A DNA stretch of 64,000 nt from Flavobacterium sp. N2270 (GTDB lineage: Bacteria > Bacteroidota > Bacteroidia > Flavobacteriales > Flavobacteriaceae): positions 2,727,362 to 2,791,361 of the forward strand of contig NZ_CP110005.1 of NCBI RefSeq assembly GCF_025947225.1, in the 5' to 3' direction. The translations under genes were made by a program, and so were the position numbers. This document shows positions 44,077-53,093 of the stretch, one piece after another (positions within the stretch are counted from its first letter, which is position 1; every line of letters begins with the position of its first letter). A model generated the notes under the pieces. It searched no databases. It worked only from the letters and a program-made list of their open reading frames with translations, and had not been told where the DNA came from.

Positions 44077-45963
44077 ATGTCAAGCGAAGCTTTATTAATT
44101 CTCCAAAAACACTGGAAACACGATAAATTTAGACAACCTCAAGAACAAATTATACAAAATGTTTTAGCAGGAAATGATACTCTTGCCCTTTTACCAACGG
44201 GCGGAGGAAAATCGATTTGTTTTCAAGTTCCTGGAATGATATTGAACGGTATTTGTTTGGTCGTTTCTCCTTTAATTGCTTTAATCAAAGATCAAGTTGA
44301 AAATTTAGAAAAAAAGAACATAAAAGCCGTTGCTTTATTAGGCGGAATTTCTCAAAACGAAACGAGTGATTTACTTGATAATTGCGAATTTGGAAACTAC
44401 AAATTTTTGTATTTGTCTCCAGAAAGGCTTCAACAAGATTGGGTTTTAGAGCGTATAAAAAAACTACCCATAAATTTAATTGCAATTGACGAAGCACACT
44501 GTGTTAGCCAATGGGGACATGACTTTAGACCCGCTTATCTTAAAATTAACATCTTAAAAGAGCATTTTAACAAAACACCATTTATAGCACTTACTGCTTC
44601 TGCTACTTTAAGAGTTCAACAAGATATTATTGAGAGTTTAAAATTAAATAACACCACTACATTTAAAGGTTCTTTTAAAAGAGAAAACCTATCTTATTAT
44701 GTAGTTTTAACTGAAGATAAACTACATAAAATTGAGCAAATATTAAACAAAAATAAACAGTCCTCTATTATTTATGTTAGAAACAGAAGGTCTTGCATTG
44801 AAACATCTGAAAACTTAAACAAACTTGGTTATTCAAGTACGTTTTATCATGGCGGATTATCTATAAAAGATAAAAACACGAACATGAAAAAGTGGATGGA
44901 TAATGAATGTCAGGTCATGGTTGCTACCAATGCTTTTGGAATGGGAATTGACAAACCCGATGTTAAAACCGTAATTCACATTCAATTACCCGAAAATATT
45001 GAAAATTATTATCAAGAAGCAGGAAGAGCCGGAAGGAATGAAGAAAAAGCATTTGCCATATTAATTACAAGTCCCGGTGATATTGAAACAGCAAAAAATC
45101 AATTTATAGAAGTTTTACCCAACAAAGATTTTTTAAAGAATGTTTATCATAAACTCAATAGCTTTTTTAAAATTGCATATGGTGAAGGTTATAATTCTAA
45201 GTTTTCATTCAATTTGAATCAGTTTTGTAATCAATACAAACTACCTGTAATGAAAACCTATAATGCTTTACAGTTTTTAGATCGTCAAAGCATTATTACA
45301 CTTAATGCTGAGTTTTCTGAAAAAACCAGTATTCAATTTGTATTAGAAAGTAAAGAAATCATTCGTTATATGAGTCTTCACAGAAATGAAGAAGAAATAA
45401 TTACTAATATTTTACGAACCTATACCGGAATTTTTGATATTGAAACAAACATTAATACCGTTCTAATTGCCAAAAAAGCGCATGTTACAGAAAAAGAAGT
45501 ATTAAAGACACTTGAAAACTTAGAACAAAATGGCTGCATTATTATTACTAAATTAAATAACGACAGCAGTATTACTTTTAATGAAATAAGAGAAGACGAT
45601 TTAACTATAAATAGAGTTTCAAAATACTTAGAAAACCAGAATAACCTTAAAAAAAATCAGTTTAATGAAGTTATTCACTATATTAACAATGAACAATGTA
45701 AAACCAATTTCATTTTAAATTACTTCGGCGAAAAGACAAATGAAAATTGTGGCGTATGCTCCTATTGCATGTCATTGAAAAAATCTGATAGTAATTTAAT
45801 TCAAAATCAAATATTAAAATTATTAGAAAAAGCTCCTATTTCGTCAAGAGAAATTGAAAATCATTTATCATTTTCAACAAAAGAAATATTAAATGCTATT
45901 CAAGTTTTATTGGAGTCAGAAAAAATAAAAATCAACAAAATAAATCAATATACGCTTATATAA
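44077..45963 (+). CDS. recQ: RecQ-family ATP-dependent DNA helicase
   Basis: 628 residues. Helicase motifs: FRQPQEQIIQNVLAGND, Walker A LPTGGGKSICFQ, DEAHCVSQWGHDFRP, ALTASAT, and motif VI YYQEAGRAGRNE. The zinc site near the end of the RecQ-Ct domain includes ENCGVCSYC, followed by a winged helix-like tail (ISSREIENHLSFSTKEI). No HRDC domain is seen. It unwinds DNA 3' to 5' in repair and recombination. The stop overlaps the fmt start by one base. Confidence 0.93.
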   Translation: MSSEALLILQKHWKHDKFRQPQEQIIQNVLAGNDTLALLPTGGGKSICFQVPGMILNGICLVVSPLIALIKDQVENLEKKNIKAVALLGGISQNETSDLLDNCEFGNYKFLYLSPERLQQDWVLERIKKLPINLIAIDEAHCVSQWGHDFRPAYLKINILKEHFNKTPFIALTASATLRVQQDIIESLKLNNTTTFKGSFKRENLSYYVVLTEDKLHKIEQILNKNKQSSIIYVRNRRSCIETSENLNKLGYSSTFYHGGLSIKDKNTNMKKWMDNECQVMVATNAFGMGIDKPDVKTVIHIQLPENIENYYQEAGRAGRNEEKAFAILITSPGDIETAKNQFIEVLPNKDFLKNVYHKLNSFFKIAYGEGYNSKFSFNLNQFCNQYKLPVMKTYNALQFLDRQSIITLNAEFSEKTSIQFVLESKEIIRYMSLHRNEEEIITNILRTYTGIFDIETNINTVLIAKKAHVTEKEVLKTLENLEQNGCIIITKLNNDSSITFNEIREDDLTINRVSKYLENQNNLKKNQFNEVIHYINNEQCKTNFILNYFGEKTNENCGVCSYCMSLKKSDSNLIQNQILKLLEKAPISSREIENHLSFSTKEILNAIQVLLESEKIKINKINQYTLI

Positions 45964-46910
45964 TGGAAAAATTAAAAATTGTATTCATGGGAACTCCAGA
46001 GTTCGCAGTAGGAATTTTAGATACTATTTGCCAAAATAAATATGAAGTTGTTGGTGTAATAACTGCTGCCGACAAACCTGCAGGAAGAGGCCAAAAAGTA
46101 AGTACAAGCGCTGTAAAAGAGTATGCTGTAGCAAATAATTTAAAATTATTGCAACCAACAAACCTTAAAGATGAAACCTTCATAGAAGAACTAAAATTGC
46201 TTAATGCAAATTTATTTGTTGTAGTTGCTTTTAGAATGCTTCCAGAAGTAGTTTGGAAAATGCCAAAACTAGGAACATTTAACTTGCATGCATCGTTACT
46301 TCCACAATATAGAGGTGCAGCACCTATTAATTGGGCTATAATAAACGGAGAAGAAAAAACCGGAGTAACAACATTTTTTATTGATGACAAAATTGATACT
46401 GGCGCAATGATTCTACAAGCAGAAACTCCAATTTCTAAAAATGAATCAGCAGGAGAACTACATGACAGGTTAATGAAAATTGGAAGCAATACAGTTTTAG
46501 AAAGTCTAGCATTAATTGAAAACGGAAATGCAAAACCACAACAACAAGACGACAGTTTAATTACTAAAACGGCTTATAAACTGAATAAAGAAAATTGTAA
46601 AATTGATTGGAGTAAATCTGGAGTTGAAATTTACAATCATATTAGGGGTTTATCTCCTTACCCAGCTTCATGGACCATTTTAAAAGATGGAGAAAATGAA
46701 TGGAACATAAAAATTTACGAATCGGAATTACTTGATGAGAAACACGATTATAAATTAGGAACAGTCATTACTACAAAAAAAGAATTGAGTATTGCAGTAA
46801 AAAACGGACTACTTTCAGTTAAAGTATTACAGTTTCCAGGAAAGAAAAAAATGAAAATTCATGAATTATTAAATGGTGTTCAGTTATCAGAAAACACAAT
46901 TGTAATTTAA
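45963..46910 (+). CDS. fmt: Methionyl-tRNA formyltransferase
   Basis: 315 residues. N-terminal Rossmann-type formyltransferase domain with FMGTPEFAVGIL, then FNLHASLLPQYRGAAPINWA holding the catalytic Asn and His, and FFIDDKIDTGAM with the catalytic Asp; the C-terminal OB-fold domain from about 205 binds tRNA. It formylates Met-tRNAfMet. def is not next to it in this window. Confidence 0.96.
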   Translation: MEKLKIVFMGTPEFAVGILDTICQNKYEVVGVITAADKPAGRGQKVSTSAVKEYAVANNLKLLQPTNLKDETFIEELKLLNANLFVVVAFRMLPEVVWKMPKLGTFNLHASLLPQYRGAAPINWAIINGEEKTGVTTFFIDDKIDTGAMILQAETPISKNESAGELHDRLMKIGSNTVLESLALIENGNAKPQQQDDSLITKTAYKLNKENCKIDWSKSGVEIYNHIRGLSPYPASWTILKDGENEWNIKIYESELLDEKHDYKLGTVITTKKELSIAVKNGLLSVKVLQFPGKKKMKIHELLNGVQLSENTIVI

Positions 46911-47013
46911 CCCTTGAAAACACTAGCACTCACGGAAATTATTAAAAAACAACAAATCTTATTAACATTTACCTTGTTTTATTAACATTTTAACCTAAAA
47001 ACATACCAAACAC

Positions 47014-47043
47014 TTGCATAACTCAGTTATACTACTAAATTTG
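47014..47043 (+). promoter_or_regulatory. Promoter of the HU gene
   Basis: TTG (47014-47016), 19 bases, TAAATTTG (47036-47043): an optimal promoter, with a leader of about 35 bases before ATG 47086. Confidence 0.75.
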
Positions 47044-47085
47044 TAAAGAATTAAATAAGTTTAACCAATTATAAATAACTTTATT

Positions 47086-47364
47086 ATGAACAAATCAGAA
47101 TTAATCGATGCAATGGCAGCTTCTGCTGGAATTACAAAAGCAGCTGCTAAATTAGCTTTAGAATCTTTTTTAGACAACGTAGGTGGAACACTTAAAAAAG
47201 GTGGAAGAGTATCATTAGTAGGTTTTGGATCTTGGTCAGTTTCTAACAGAGCTGCTAGAGATGGTAGAAACCCTCAAACTGGTAAAACTATCAAAATTGC
47301 TGCTAAAAATGTAGTAAAATTTAAAGCTGGTGCTGATTTAGACGGAGCTGTAAATTCAAAATAA
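47086..47364 (+). CDS. HU-family DNA-binding protein
   Basis: 92 residues: MNKSELIDAMAASAGITKAA, FGSWSVSNRAARDGRNPQTG with the DNA-contacting beta-arm and its conserved R-N-P, and a C-terminal strand-helix. It is a basic nucleoid protein that bends DNA as a dimer. A strong promoter and terminator flank it, in line with high expression. Confidence 0.96.
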   Translation: MNKSELIDAMAASAGITKAAAKLALESFLDNVGGTLKKGGRVSLVGFGSWSVSNRAARDGRNPQTGKTIKIAAKNVVKFKAGADLDGAVNSK

Positions 47365-47385
47365 TTAATTATTATTTTATAAATA

Positions 47386-47412
47386 AAAAGTCTCGTATTA
47401 AACGAGACTTTT
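47386..47412 (+). terminator. HU gene terminator
   Basis: AAAAGTCTCGT pairs with ACGAGACTTTT around ATTAA, then a T-run. Confidence 0.92.
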
Positions 47413-47479
47413 TTATTTAAACGTTTTTTTTTGATATTGTAAACATTTTTTGATATTTTTAATAAAAAATACTGTGCAT

Positions 47480-48040
47480 ATGATTTCAGTTTTACCAAAA
47501 AAAGGACATTTACTTATAGCTGAACCTACAAATCTTGGTGATAATTCATTTAATCGTTCAGTAATTTTATTAGCAGAGCATAACAACGATGGTTCTGTTG
47601 GTTTTATTCTCAATAAACCTTTAAAATACAAGGTAAGTGATTTAATTCCGGACATTAAAATTCCGTTTAAAATATATAATGGCGGACCTGTTGAACAAGA
47701 CAATGTATATTTTATTCATAACGTTCCCGGATTAATTTCTGGAAGTATTGAAATTGCTGATGGCATTTTTTGGGGTGGAGACTTTGAAACTGCTAAAAAT
47801 CTAATTAACGAGGAAAAAATTTCTAAAAAAAATATTAGATTCTTTTTAGGGTACAGTGGCTGGGATAAAAAACAATTAGACAGAGAGCTTAAAGAAAATT
47901 CTTGGATAATTATTCAGAATAATCTTAAAAGCAAAGTCTTGTCAAAATCGACTCAAGATTTTTGGAAAGAAAAAATAATAGAACAAGGTGGTGACTATAT
48001 TTTATACTCAAATGCACCAGAAGATCCAAACCTTAATTAA
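47480..48040 (+). CDS. yqgE: YqgE/AlgH family protein
   Basis: 186 residues from the ATG at 47480; the longer frame to 47450 adds residues from AT-rich sequence. Landmarks: PKKGHLLIAEPTNLGDNSFN, SVGFILNKPL, NGGPVEQDNVYFIH, FFLGYSGWDKKQLDRELKEN. The YqgE fold is known, but its function is not; AlgH in Pseudomonas influences alginate. The last 8 bases overlap the convergent class IV aminotransferase gene. Confidence 0.9.
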   Translation: MISVLPKKGHLLIAEPTNLGDNSFNRSVILLAEHNNDGSVGFILNKPLKYKVSDLIPDIKIPFKIYNGGPVEQDNVYFIHNVPGLISGSIEIADGIFWGGDFETAKNLINEEKISKKNIRFFLGYSGWDKKQLDRELKENSWIIIQNNLKSKVLSKSTQDFWKEKIIEQGGDYILYSNAPEDPNLN

Positions 48041-48875
48041 GTCTTATTTTAGCATTTAATCTTGCAATTAACTTTTCTGCAACTAATGATGTAAACTCCT
48101 TTTTACGGTACTTAGAAACAGATTGAATACCTACAATTACATTTGTAATAAATAACTCATCTGCTTTTTGTAAATCAAAAGGAGATATTGACTTTTCAAC
48201 AACCTTCAAGTCTTCCATTTTAGAAGCAATTTCGATGATTTGTTTTCTCATTATTCCATTTAAACAACCATCAGACAACGGAGGCGTAATCAGCTCTCCA
48301 TTTAAAAACATAAAAATATTTCCTTGCAAAGCTTCAACAACATTTTTTTCATCGTTTAAAAGCAAACAGTTATGATATCCATTTTCATTTGCAAAAATAC
48401 TTCCTGTAATTTGAACCATTTTATTATTAGTCTTTAAAGTAGACAATAATTGTTTCGTTACATAAGAATCTTTAAACAACTCAACTTCATAAGTAGAATT
48501 GTTAATTAAGTACATTGCTTCTTCTAATTTCGAAATCGTAACTAAGAACTCTGTTTCATTTGTTTTTGGTAAATAAAAACCATCACCAGAACGGTAAACA
48601 GAAAATCTTACTCTACAATCATTTTCAACAGCAGTAGAAGCTTTTAACAGATTAATTACTTGACTTTCAAAATATTCCATTGTAAAATTCATAGGAATTT
48701 CCATTCTACAAATACGCATAGAAGCCATTAATCTAAAATAATGATCTTCTAAAAATAATATTTTTCCGTCAACAACTTTCATTGTTTCAAAAACACTATC
48801 ACCAAATAAAAAACCTCTATTATTCTCAATTACTATATTACTTGAATCTTGAATTGTACCGTTAAAATTTACCAT
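48033..48875 (-). CDS. Class IV aminotransferase (PLP, BCAT/ADCL/DAAT type)
   Basis: 280 residues. FLFGDSVFETMKVVDGKILF is the entry; the PLP-binding Lys is in LLSTLKTNNKMVQ near residue 150, and VVEALQGNIFMFLNG has the family Glu. It could be an aminodeoxychorismate lyase (PabC), a D-amino acid or a branched-chain aminotransferase; length and the FGDSVFET motif favour the PabC/DAAT branch. The U-tract of the upstream terminator runs directly into its start codon, so its expression is likely to depend on read-through or a promoter inside the upstream gene. Confidence 0.85.
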   Translation of the reverse strand: MVNFNGTIQDSSNIVIENNRGFLFGDSVFETMKVVDGKILFLEDHYFRLMASMRICRMEIPMNFTMEYFESQVINLLKASTAVENDCRVRFSVYRSGDGFYLPKTNETEFLVTISKLEEAMYLINNSTYEVELFKDSYVTKQLLSTLKTNNKMVQITGSIFANENGYHNCLLLNDEKNVVEALQGNIFMFLNGELITPPLSDGCLNGIMRKQIIEIASKMEDLKVVEKSISPFDLQKADELFITNVIVGIQSVSKYRKKEFTSLVAEKLIARLNAKIRLN

Positions 48876-48882
48876 AAAAAAA

Positions 48883-48900
48883 TCCCGCTTTAATGCGGGA
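48883..48900 (-). terminator. Terminator abutting the aminotransferase start codon
   Basis: TCCCGC, loop TTTAAT, GCGGGA. On the minus strand the hairpin is followed by seven U (48882-48876) and then at once the ATG at 48875. It ends the START-like gene, but leaves no room for a leader or promoter between the genes. Confidence 0.85.
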
Positions 48901-48926
48901 CAAATATAAGTTATTAATTGGTTTTA

Positions 48927-49319
48927 TTAAACCGAACCTATTACATGTTTTAAATCTGAAATTTGATTTTCCCATAATAACTTAGATTCTTCAACTTCAT
49001 CTTCTTCTGCAAAGTCGATAACAACTATGGAAACATCTTTAGTGATTTCATCTTCTTGAATTTTTATTTCAAAAAAATACTCGCTTTCATTTCCATCTTC
49101 ATCCAGCCATCTAAATTTTATTCTTTCTCCAGAGCGTTTAGAAATTAATTTTGCTTTTTCTTCAGAATCATCCCAAATAAAAGTAAAAAATTCACCGCGA
49201 GAATTTACATTATCAGCAAACCATTCAGACAAACCAGAAGGAGTTGATATATAATTATAAAGCATTGATGTTGAGGCGTGTATTGGGAATTCTAATTCGT
49301 ATTTTATTTTATCGCTCAT
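48927..49319 (-). CDS. START-like domain protein (AHSA1-related)
   Basis: 130 residues from the ATG at 49319; the longer frame to 49373 lacks support. MSDKIKYELEFPIHASTSML, then NYISTPSGLSEWFADNVNS and WLDEDGNESEYFFEIKIQED: a compact helix-grip fold of the SRPBCC superfamily with a lipid- or ligand-sized cavity. The Bacteroidota START-like family is uncharacterised. The acidic tail EEDEVEESKLLWENQISDLK is typical. Confidence 0.85.
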   Translation of the reverse strand: MSDKIKYELEFPIHASTSMLYNYISTPSGLSEWFADNVNSRGEFFTFIWDDSEEKAKLISKRSGERIKFRWLDEDGNESEYFFEIKIQEDEITKDVSIVVIDFAEEDEVEESKLLWENQISDLKHVIGSV

Positions 49320-49400
49320 TGTGTTTTTATTTATTTTCGAAATATAGAAATTAAATTGAAAATACAAAAACAAAAAAGACTATATTTTTTAAAAATATTA

Positions 49401-49431
49401 TTTGTTTAAAAAAGAAATAATACTATATTTG
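49401..49431 (+). promoter_or_regulatory. tRNA promoter
   Basis: TTTG (49401-49404), 19 bases, TATATTTG (49424-49431): an optimal promoter, 36 bases before the tRNA. Confidence 0.8.
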
Positions 49432-49467
49432 CACCCGCATTGAGAGCAATACTTGATGTTAAATAAT

Positions 49468-49541
49468 GGCGAGGTAGCTCAGTTGGTTAGAGCGCAGGAT
49501 TCATACCCCTGAGGTCGGCAGTTCGACCCTGCCTCTCGCTA
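49468..49541 (+). tRNA. tRNA-Met (anticodon CAT)
   Basis: 74 bases fold into a cloverleaf: acceptor GGCGAGG with TCTCGCT, D-arm GCTC/GAGC with loop AGTTGGTTA, anticodon loop TTCATAC, T-arm GGCAG-TTCGACC-CTGCC, discriminator A. CCA is not encoded. The bottom anticodon-stem pair is A-C, and three G-C pairs expected of an initiator are missing, so I favour elongator Met. A CAT anticodon modified to lysidine (Ile) cannot be fully excluded. Confidence 0.93.
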
Positions 49542-49550
49542 CAAAAACAA

Positions 49551-49577
49551 AACCCTAAACAACAATTGTTTAGGGTT
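49551..49577 (+). terminator. tRNA terminator
   Basis: AACCCTAAACAA pairs perfectly with TTGTTTAGGGTT around CAA, then T-run. The 143 bases after it, up to the kinase gene, show nothing I can identify. Confidence 0.92.
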
Positions 49578-49720
49578 TTTTATTTTTAAAAAATGACAAG
49601 TAAATGAATTTGTGTGTTTACTACTTAAAAAAAAATAACTTCTTCCAAAAGATTAAAATCAATCTCAATAAATTGTAGTTTTATTCTGATATTAGTTATA
49701 TTTTTTAATATTTTTAGAGA

Positions 49721-51349
49721 ATGAAAAATTATTCTTTTTATTTATTCTTTTTATTACTAGTTATTTTACTAAGCTCTTGTTCTCTTTTTGAAAAAAATGA
49801 ACAAATAACTGATTTCAGTGTTCTAAAGGAGAAAGCCATAAAAGCTGAAAAAAATAACAAGAACGACAGTGCTTTTTATTACTTAAATTTAATTTCTGTA
49901 AACAAAAAGTACACTGTCGATAATATCGTCTATTCAAAACTTGAAAAAGCAAGATTATATTATACGCAATGTGATTATATAGAAAGTGAATCTGAAACTA
50001 TCGAAGCCATAGCTATCAATAAAAATCCGGTTTACAATTCCTATTTACACAATATGTTAGGTACTGCTTTCCAAGAGCAAAGGAAGTTTAAAAAAGCCGA
50101 AGAACAACTTTATTTAGCCTCAAAAAACACTACAGATTCTTTACACAATGCAGTAATACAAAACAACATTGCATTAATTTATTTAGACAATAATCAGTTG
50201 AATAAAGCTATTTTAATATTAGAACCTCTTTTAGACAATAAAGTTTTAAAAGAAAATTCTTTTTACTATGCAAAAGTTATAGACAATTTAGGTTATGCCT
50301 ACTTAAAAAAAGGGCTACCTGGAGCAAAGCTACTTCTTGACAAAGGCTTAAAAATGAGAGATAGTATTAACGACAATTATAGCAAAATAGCATCATACGT
50401 GCATTTAGCAAGTTTTTATGAAAAGGAAGCTCAATTTGAAAAAGCAAACGATTATGCTATAAAAGCATATACAATTGCAACTACTTCTAAAAGCCCAGAC
50501 GATCGTTTAGAAGCATTGGATATTCTTATAAAAAACAATGTAAACAATAAAGAATGGTATTTAAAGTATGCACATATAAACGACAGTATTCAAAAAGAAA
50601 GAAATAAAAACAAAAATCAATTTGCTCAAATAAAATATGATGCATCAAAAGCAGAAAACGAATCAAAAATTCATAAAGAACAAAAAGAGAAACTAACCAT
50701 TGTAATTATTGCAATTATAGCTTTATCTATTTTAGCTTTTATACTTTTAAAAATAAAAAACAAACAAAAACAACTGGAAACAGTTTATGAAACCGAAACA
50801 AGAATTGCTAAACAATTACATGATGAACTAGCAAACGATATGTTTAATACTTTAACTTTTGCAGAAAATCAAGATATTTCAATTGCAAATAACAAAGAAA
50901 AAATCATAAATGATTTAGATAAAATATATAAAAGAACACGTTTCATTTCTCACCAAAACAACACAATTAAAATTAACAATGAATATAATGCAGAATTACG
51001 AGCATTATTAAACAATTTCATTACTAAAGAAATACAAGTCATCACTAAAGGGATAGATGATGTTATTTGGGAAAACATTTCACCAATAAAAAAAATAACA
51101 CTTTATAGAGTAATTCAAGAACTTATGATTAACATGAAAAAGCATAGTCAATGTTCTGTAGTATTTATTACAATAAACTCAAGAAACAAAGTGTTAGAAA
51201 TTAAATATGCCGATAACGGAATAGGTATAAAAGAAAATAAATTTAAAAATGGCCTTTTAAATGTGGAAAACCGTATAAAAAGCATAAACGGAACTATTAC
51301 TTTTGAATCAAATAATGGATTGAAAATTATATTTACAATCCCAATTTAG
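49721..51349 (+). CDS. TPR sensor histidine kinase, lipoprotein-type N-terminus
   Basis: 542 residues. The N-terminus FLLLVILLSSCSLF is a lipobox-type signal, so the N-terminal region is exported. TPR repeats fill about 30-300 (NMLGTAFQEQRKFKKAEEQL, NNIALIYLDNNQLNKAILIL, NLGYAYLKKG). One membrane helix at about 325-345 (LTIVIIAIIALSILAFILL) leads to the cytoplasmic kinase: KQLHDELANDM with phospho-acceptor His367, a HisKA_3-like helix and an ATPase with YADNGIGIK. It senses an unknown signal outside and phosphorylates the response regulator 5 bases downstream. Confidence 0.88.
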   Translation: MKNYSFYLFFLLLVILLSSCSLFEKNEQITDFSVLKEKAIKAEKNNKNDSAFYYLNLISVNKKYTVDNIVYSKLEKARLYYTQCDYIESESETIEAIAINKNPVYNSYLHNMLGTAFQEQRKFKKAEEQLYLASKNTTDSLHNAVIQNNIALIYLDNNQLNKAILILEPLLDNKVLKENSFYYAKVIDNLGYAYLKKGLPGAKLLLDKGLKMRDSINDNYSKIASYVHLASFYEKEAQFEKANDYAIKAYTIATTSKSPDDRLEALDILIKNNVNNKEWYLKYAHINDSIQKERNKNKNQFAQIKYDASKAENESKIHKEQKEKLTIVIIAIIALSILAFILLKIKNKQKQLETVYETETRIAKQLHDELANDMFNTLTFAENQDISIANNKEKIINDLDKIYKRTRFISHQNNTIKINNEYNAELRALLNNFITKEIQVITKGIDDVIWENISPIKKITLYRVIQELMINMKKHSQCSVVFITINSRNKVLEIKYADNGIGIKENKFKNGLLNVENRIKSINGTITFESNNGLKIIFTIPI

Positions 51350-51354
51350 AAATT

Positions 51355-52020
51355 ATGTTTAAAAAAGTATTAATTGCCGAAGATGTCGATAGCATAAGTC
51401 TTGGAGTAAAAAAAGCCCTAGAAGGCTATAATGGAATAAATACAATTCATGCAAAATATTGCGATGAAGCCATATTAAAACTGAAATCTGCTGAAGTTGC
51501 TGGTCAACCATTTGATTTATTAATTACAGATTTGTCTTTTAAACAAGATCATGTTAAAGTTGTATTAGCAGATGGTGAAGACTTAATTGACGCTGTAAAA
51601 AAATTATATCCTAATTTACCTATAATTGTCTACTCAATTGAAGACAAACCTTTTCGAATTAAAAATTTATTTGATTTGTTTAAAATAAATGGTTTTGTTT
51701 TGAAAGGAAGATACAGTTCATTGGAGCTAAGAGAGTCTATTGTAAAAATTCAAAAAGGAGAAAAATACATTTCTAAAGATATTGCACATTATTTAATGAG
51801 TAAAGAAACTGAAGACATTACCGATTATGATATTAATATTTTAGAATGTTTAGCGAAAGGATTTTCTCAAAATGAAATTTCTGAATTCTTTTTTAAAAAA
51901 AATATTTTACCCACAAGTGTCAGTGCAATTGAAAAAAGAATCAACAAATTAAAAATTCAACTAAAAGCGAAAAATACCATCCAACTTATAGCATTAGCAA
52001 AAGACCTTGGAATGGTTTAA
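51355..52020 (+). CDS. LuxR-type response regulator
   Basis: 221 residues. Receiver domain with acidic pair Glu9/Asp10 and phospho-acceptor Asp59 (LLITDLSF), then a Ser and Lys at SIED and LKGRYS. The C-terminal helix-turn-helix is ITDYDINILECLAKGFSQNE with SVSAIEKRINKLKIQLKA. Such regulators act with NarL/LytT-type kinases. Directly after the kinase gene, so they are a cognate pair. Target genes are not visible. Confidence 0.9.
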   Translation: MFKKVLIAEDVDSISLGVKKALEGYNGINTIHAKYCDEAILKLKSAEVAGQPFDLLITDLSFKQDHVKVVLADGEDLIDAVKKLYPNLPIIVYSIEDKPFRIKNLFDLFKINGFVLKGRYSSLELRESIVKIQKGEKYISKDIAHYLMSKETEDITDYDINILECLAKGFSQNEISEFFFKKNILPTSVSAIEKRINKLKIQLKAKNTIQLIALAKDLGMV

Positions 52021-52052
52021 AACAAATTAAGTTCTAAAATCAAATTTATATT

Positions 52053-52850
52053 CTATTTTATATTAAAACTAATAGTTACAGGAATGTGATCTGAAATTTT
52101 ATTAGCTAAATCCAAATTATCAAAGTATTTATAAAAATGAATTACTTTACTTTCTACTAGTTCAATTGAAGTTCTTTTGAACCAAATATTATCAAACTCT
52201 GAAGCCAAACAAATATTTTTTTTACAAGCTTTTTTAAGTGAAGTTTTCTGATTTACAAAAGCAGGCACGTAATTCATTTTTCGCCAAGGATTAAAAACAG
52301 TATGAGATTGTGGACAATTAAAATCGCCCACGAAAAGTAAATTCAAATTTGGATATTCTACCGGAAAATTTTTAAAGTATTTAATTTCAGTTTCAGGCTG
52401 TTTACTCTTTGTAATAGCATGAAAATTCACTACAGTAAACTCTTTTTTATTATAGCTAAAAGTACAAAAATAAGGCTCTCTATCTATTTCTAAATTATAT
52501 TTTTGTTCCAACCAAGCTTTACCAATTTTTTTTACTCGAGAAGGTTTCCATAAAAAGGCATATCGTTCAGTTTTGTATGCCGAACTAGAAGTTGGATTAC
52601 TTACAACATAATCCCATTTTGAACCCATTCTATTTAATTCGTCAACTAAACTAGCAACCGCTTGTGCACCTCCATAACCTGCTACAACTTCTTGAATTGC
52701 AACTACATCATAATCCTTTATAGTTTTTGCTATATAGTTTATTGTTTCTGTAGATTTTGATTTTCCTAAATTTTCAATGTTCCAAGAAAGTAGTTTTACT
52801 TGCGAAAATGAAAAATTGAATGCTAATAAGAATAAAAAAAGTAATCTCAT
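52053..52850 (-). CDS. Secreted endonuclease/exonuclease/phosphatase family protein
   Basis: 265 residues. Signal peptide MRLLFLFLLAFNFSFSQ. Landmarks of the DNase I-like fold: LLSWNIENLGKSKS, DVVAIQEVVAG with the metal-binding Glu, VVNFHAIT, NLLFVGDFNCPQ with the Asp-x-Asn, and NKISDHIPVTISF with the terminal Asp-His. All key residues are kept, so it is likely an active extracellular nuclease or phosphodiesterase. A small Cys-rich secreted protein gene lies 9 bases upstream. Confidence 0.9.
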   Translation of the reverse strand: MRLLFLFLLAFNFSFSQVKLLSWNIENLGKSKSTETINYIAKTIKDYDVVAIQEVVAGYGGAQAVASLVDELNRMGSKWDYVVSNPTSSSAYKTERYAFLWKPSRVKKIGKAWLEQKYNLEIDREPYFCTFSYNKKEFTVVNFHAITKSKQPETEIKYFKNFPVEYPNLNLLFVGDFNCPQSHTVFNPWRKMNYVPAFVNQKTSLKKACKKNICLASEFDNIWFKRTSIELVESKVIHFYKYFDNLDLANKISDHIPVTISFNIK

Positions 52851-52859
52851 AAATATTTA

Positions 52860-53072
52860 TTAATCTTCCCAACCGCAAAGTGTTAAACCCTTACTTTCAG
52901 CATCATTTTTTGTTACTTTTTTAATTTCATGTTTACAATTACTCAGTCCATTACAATCTTTAACTAAATGATACTTTTTAGCTCCTTTTGAAACGCAAAT
53001 ATAAACTTCTGTTTCTGTTGTGTTAAAAGAAGTAAAGGAAATAAATAAGAGTAGTGCAGCTATAACTTTCAT
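52860..53072 (-). CDS. Small secreted Cys-rich protein
   Basis: 70 residues. A signal peptide (MKVIAALLLFISFTSF) precedes about 50 residues with VYICVSKGAKKYHLVKDCNG, LSNCKHEIKKVTKND and TLCGWED. Four cysteines in the mature part and the pattern C, KYH, C-x-G-L, C suggest a small metal or disulfide fold that I recognise from Bacteroidota but not by function. It is 9 bases upstream of the secreted nuclease gene, so it may be its accessory or inhibitor; that is inference. Confidence 0.65.
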   Translation of the reverse strand: MKVIAALLLFISFTSFNTTETEVYICVSKGAKKYHLVKDCNGLSNCKHEIKKVTKNDAESKGLTLCGWED

Positions 53073-53093
53073 AATTTAATGTCTTATATTGTT

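Noticed and set aside
49468..49541. Initiator tRNA-fMet
   Set aside because: The anticodon stem lacks the three consecutive G-C pairs of initiators.
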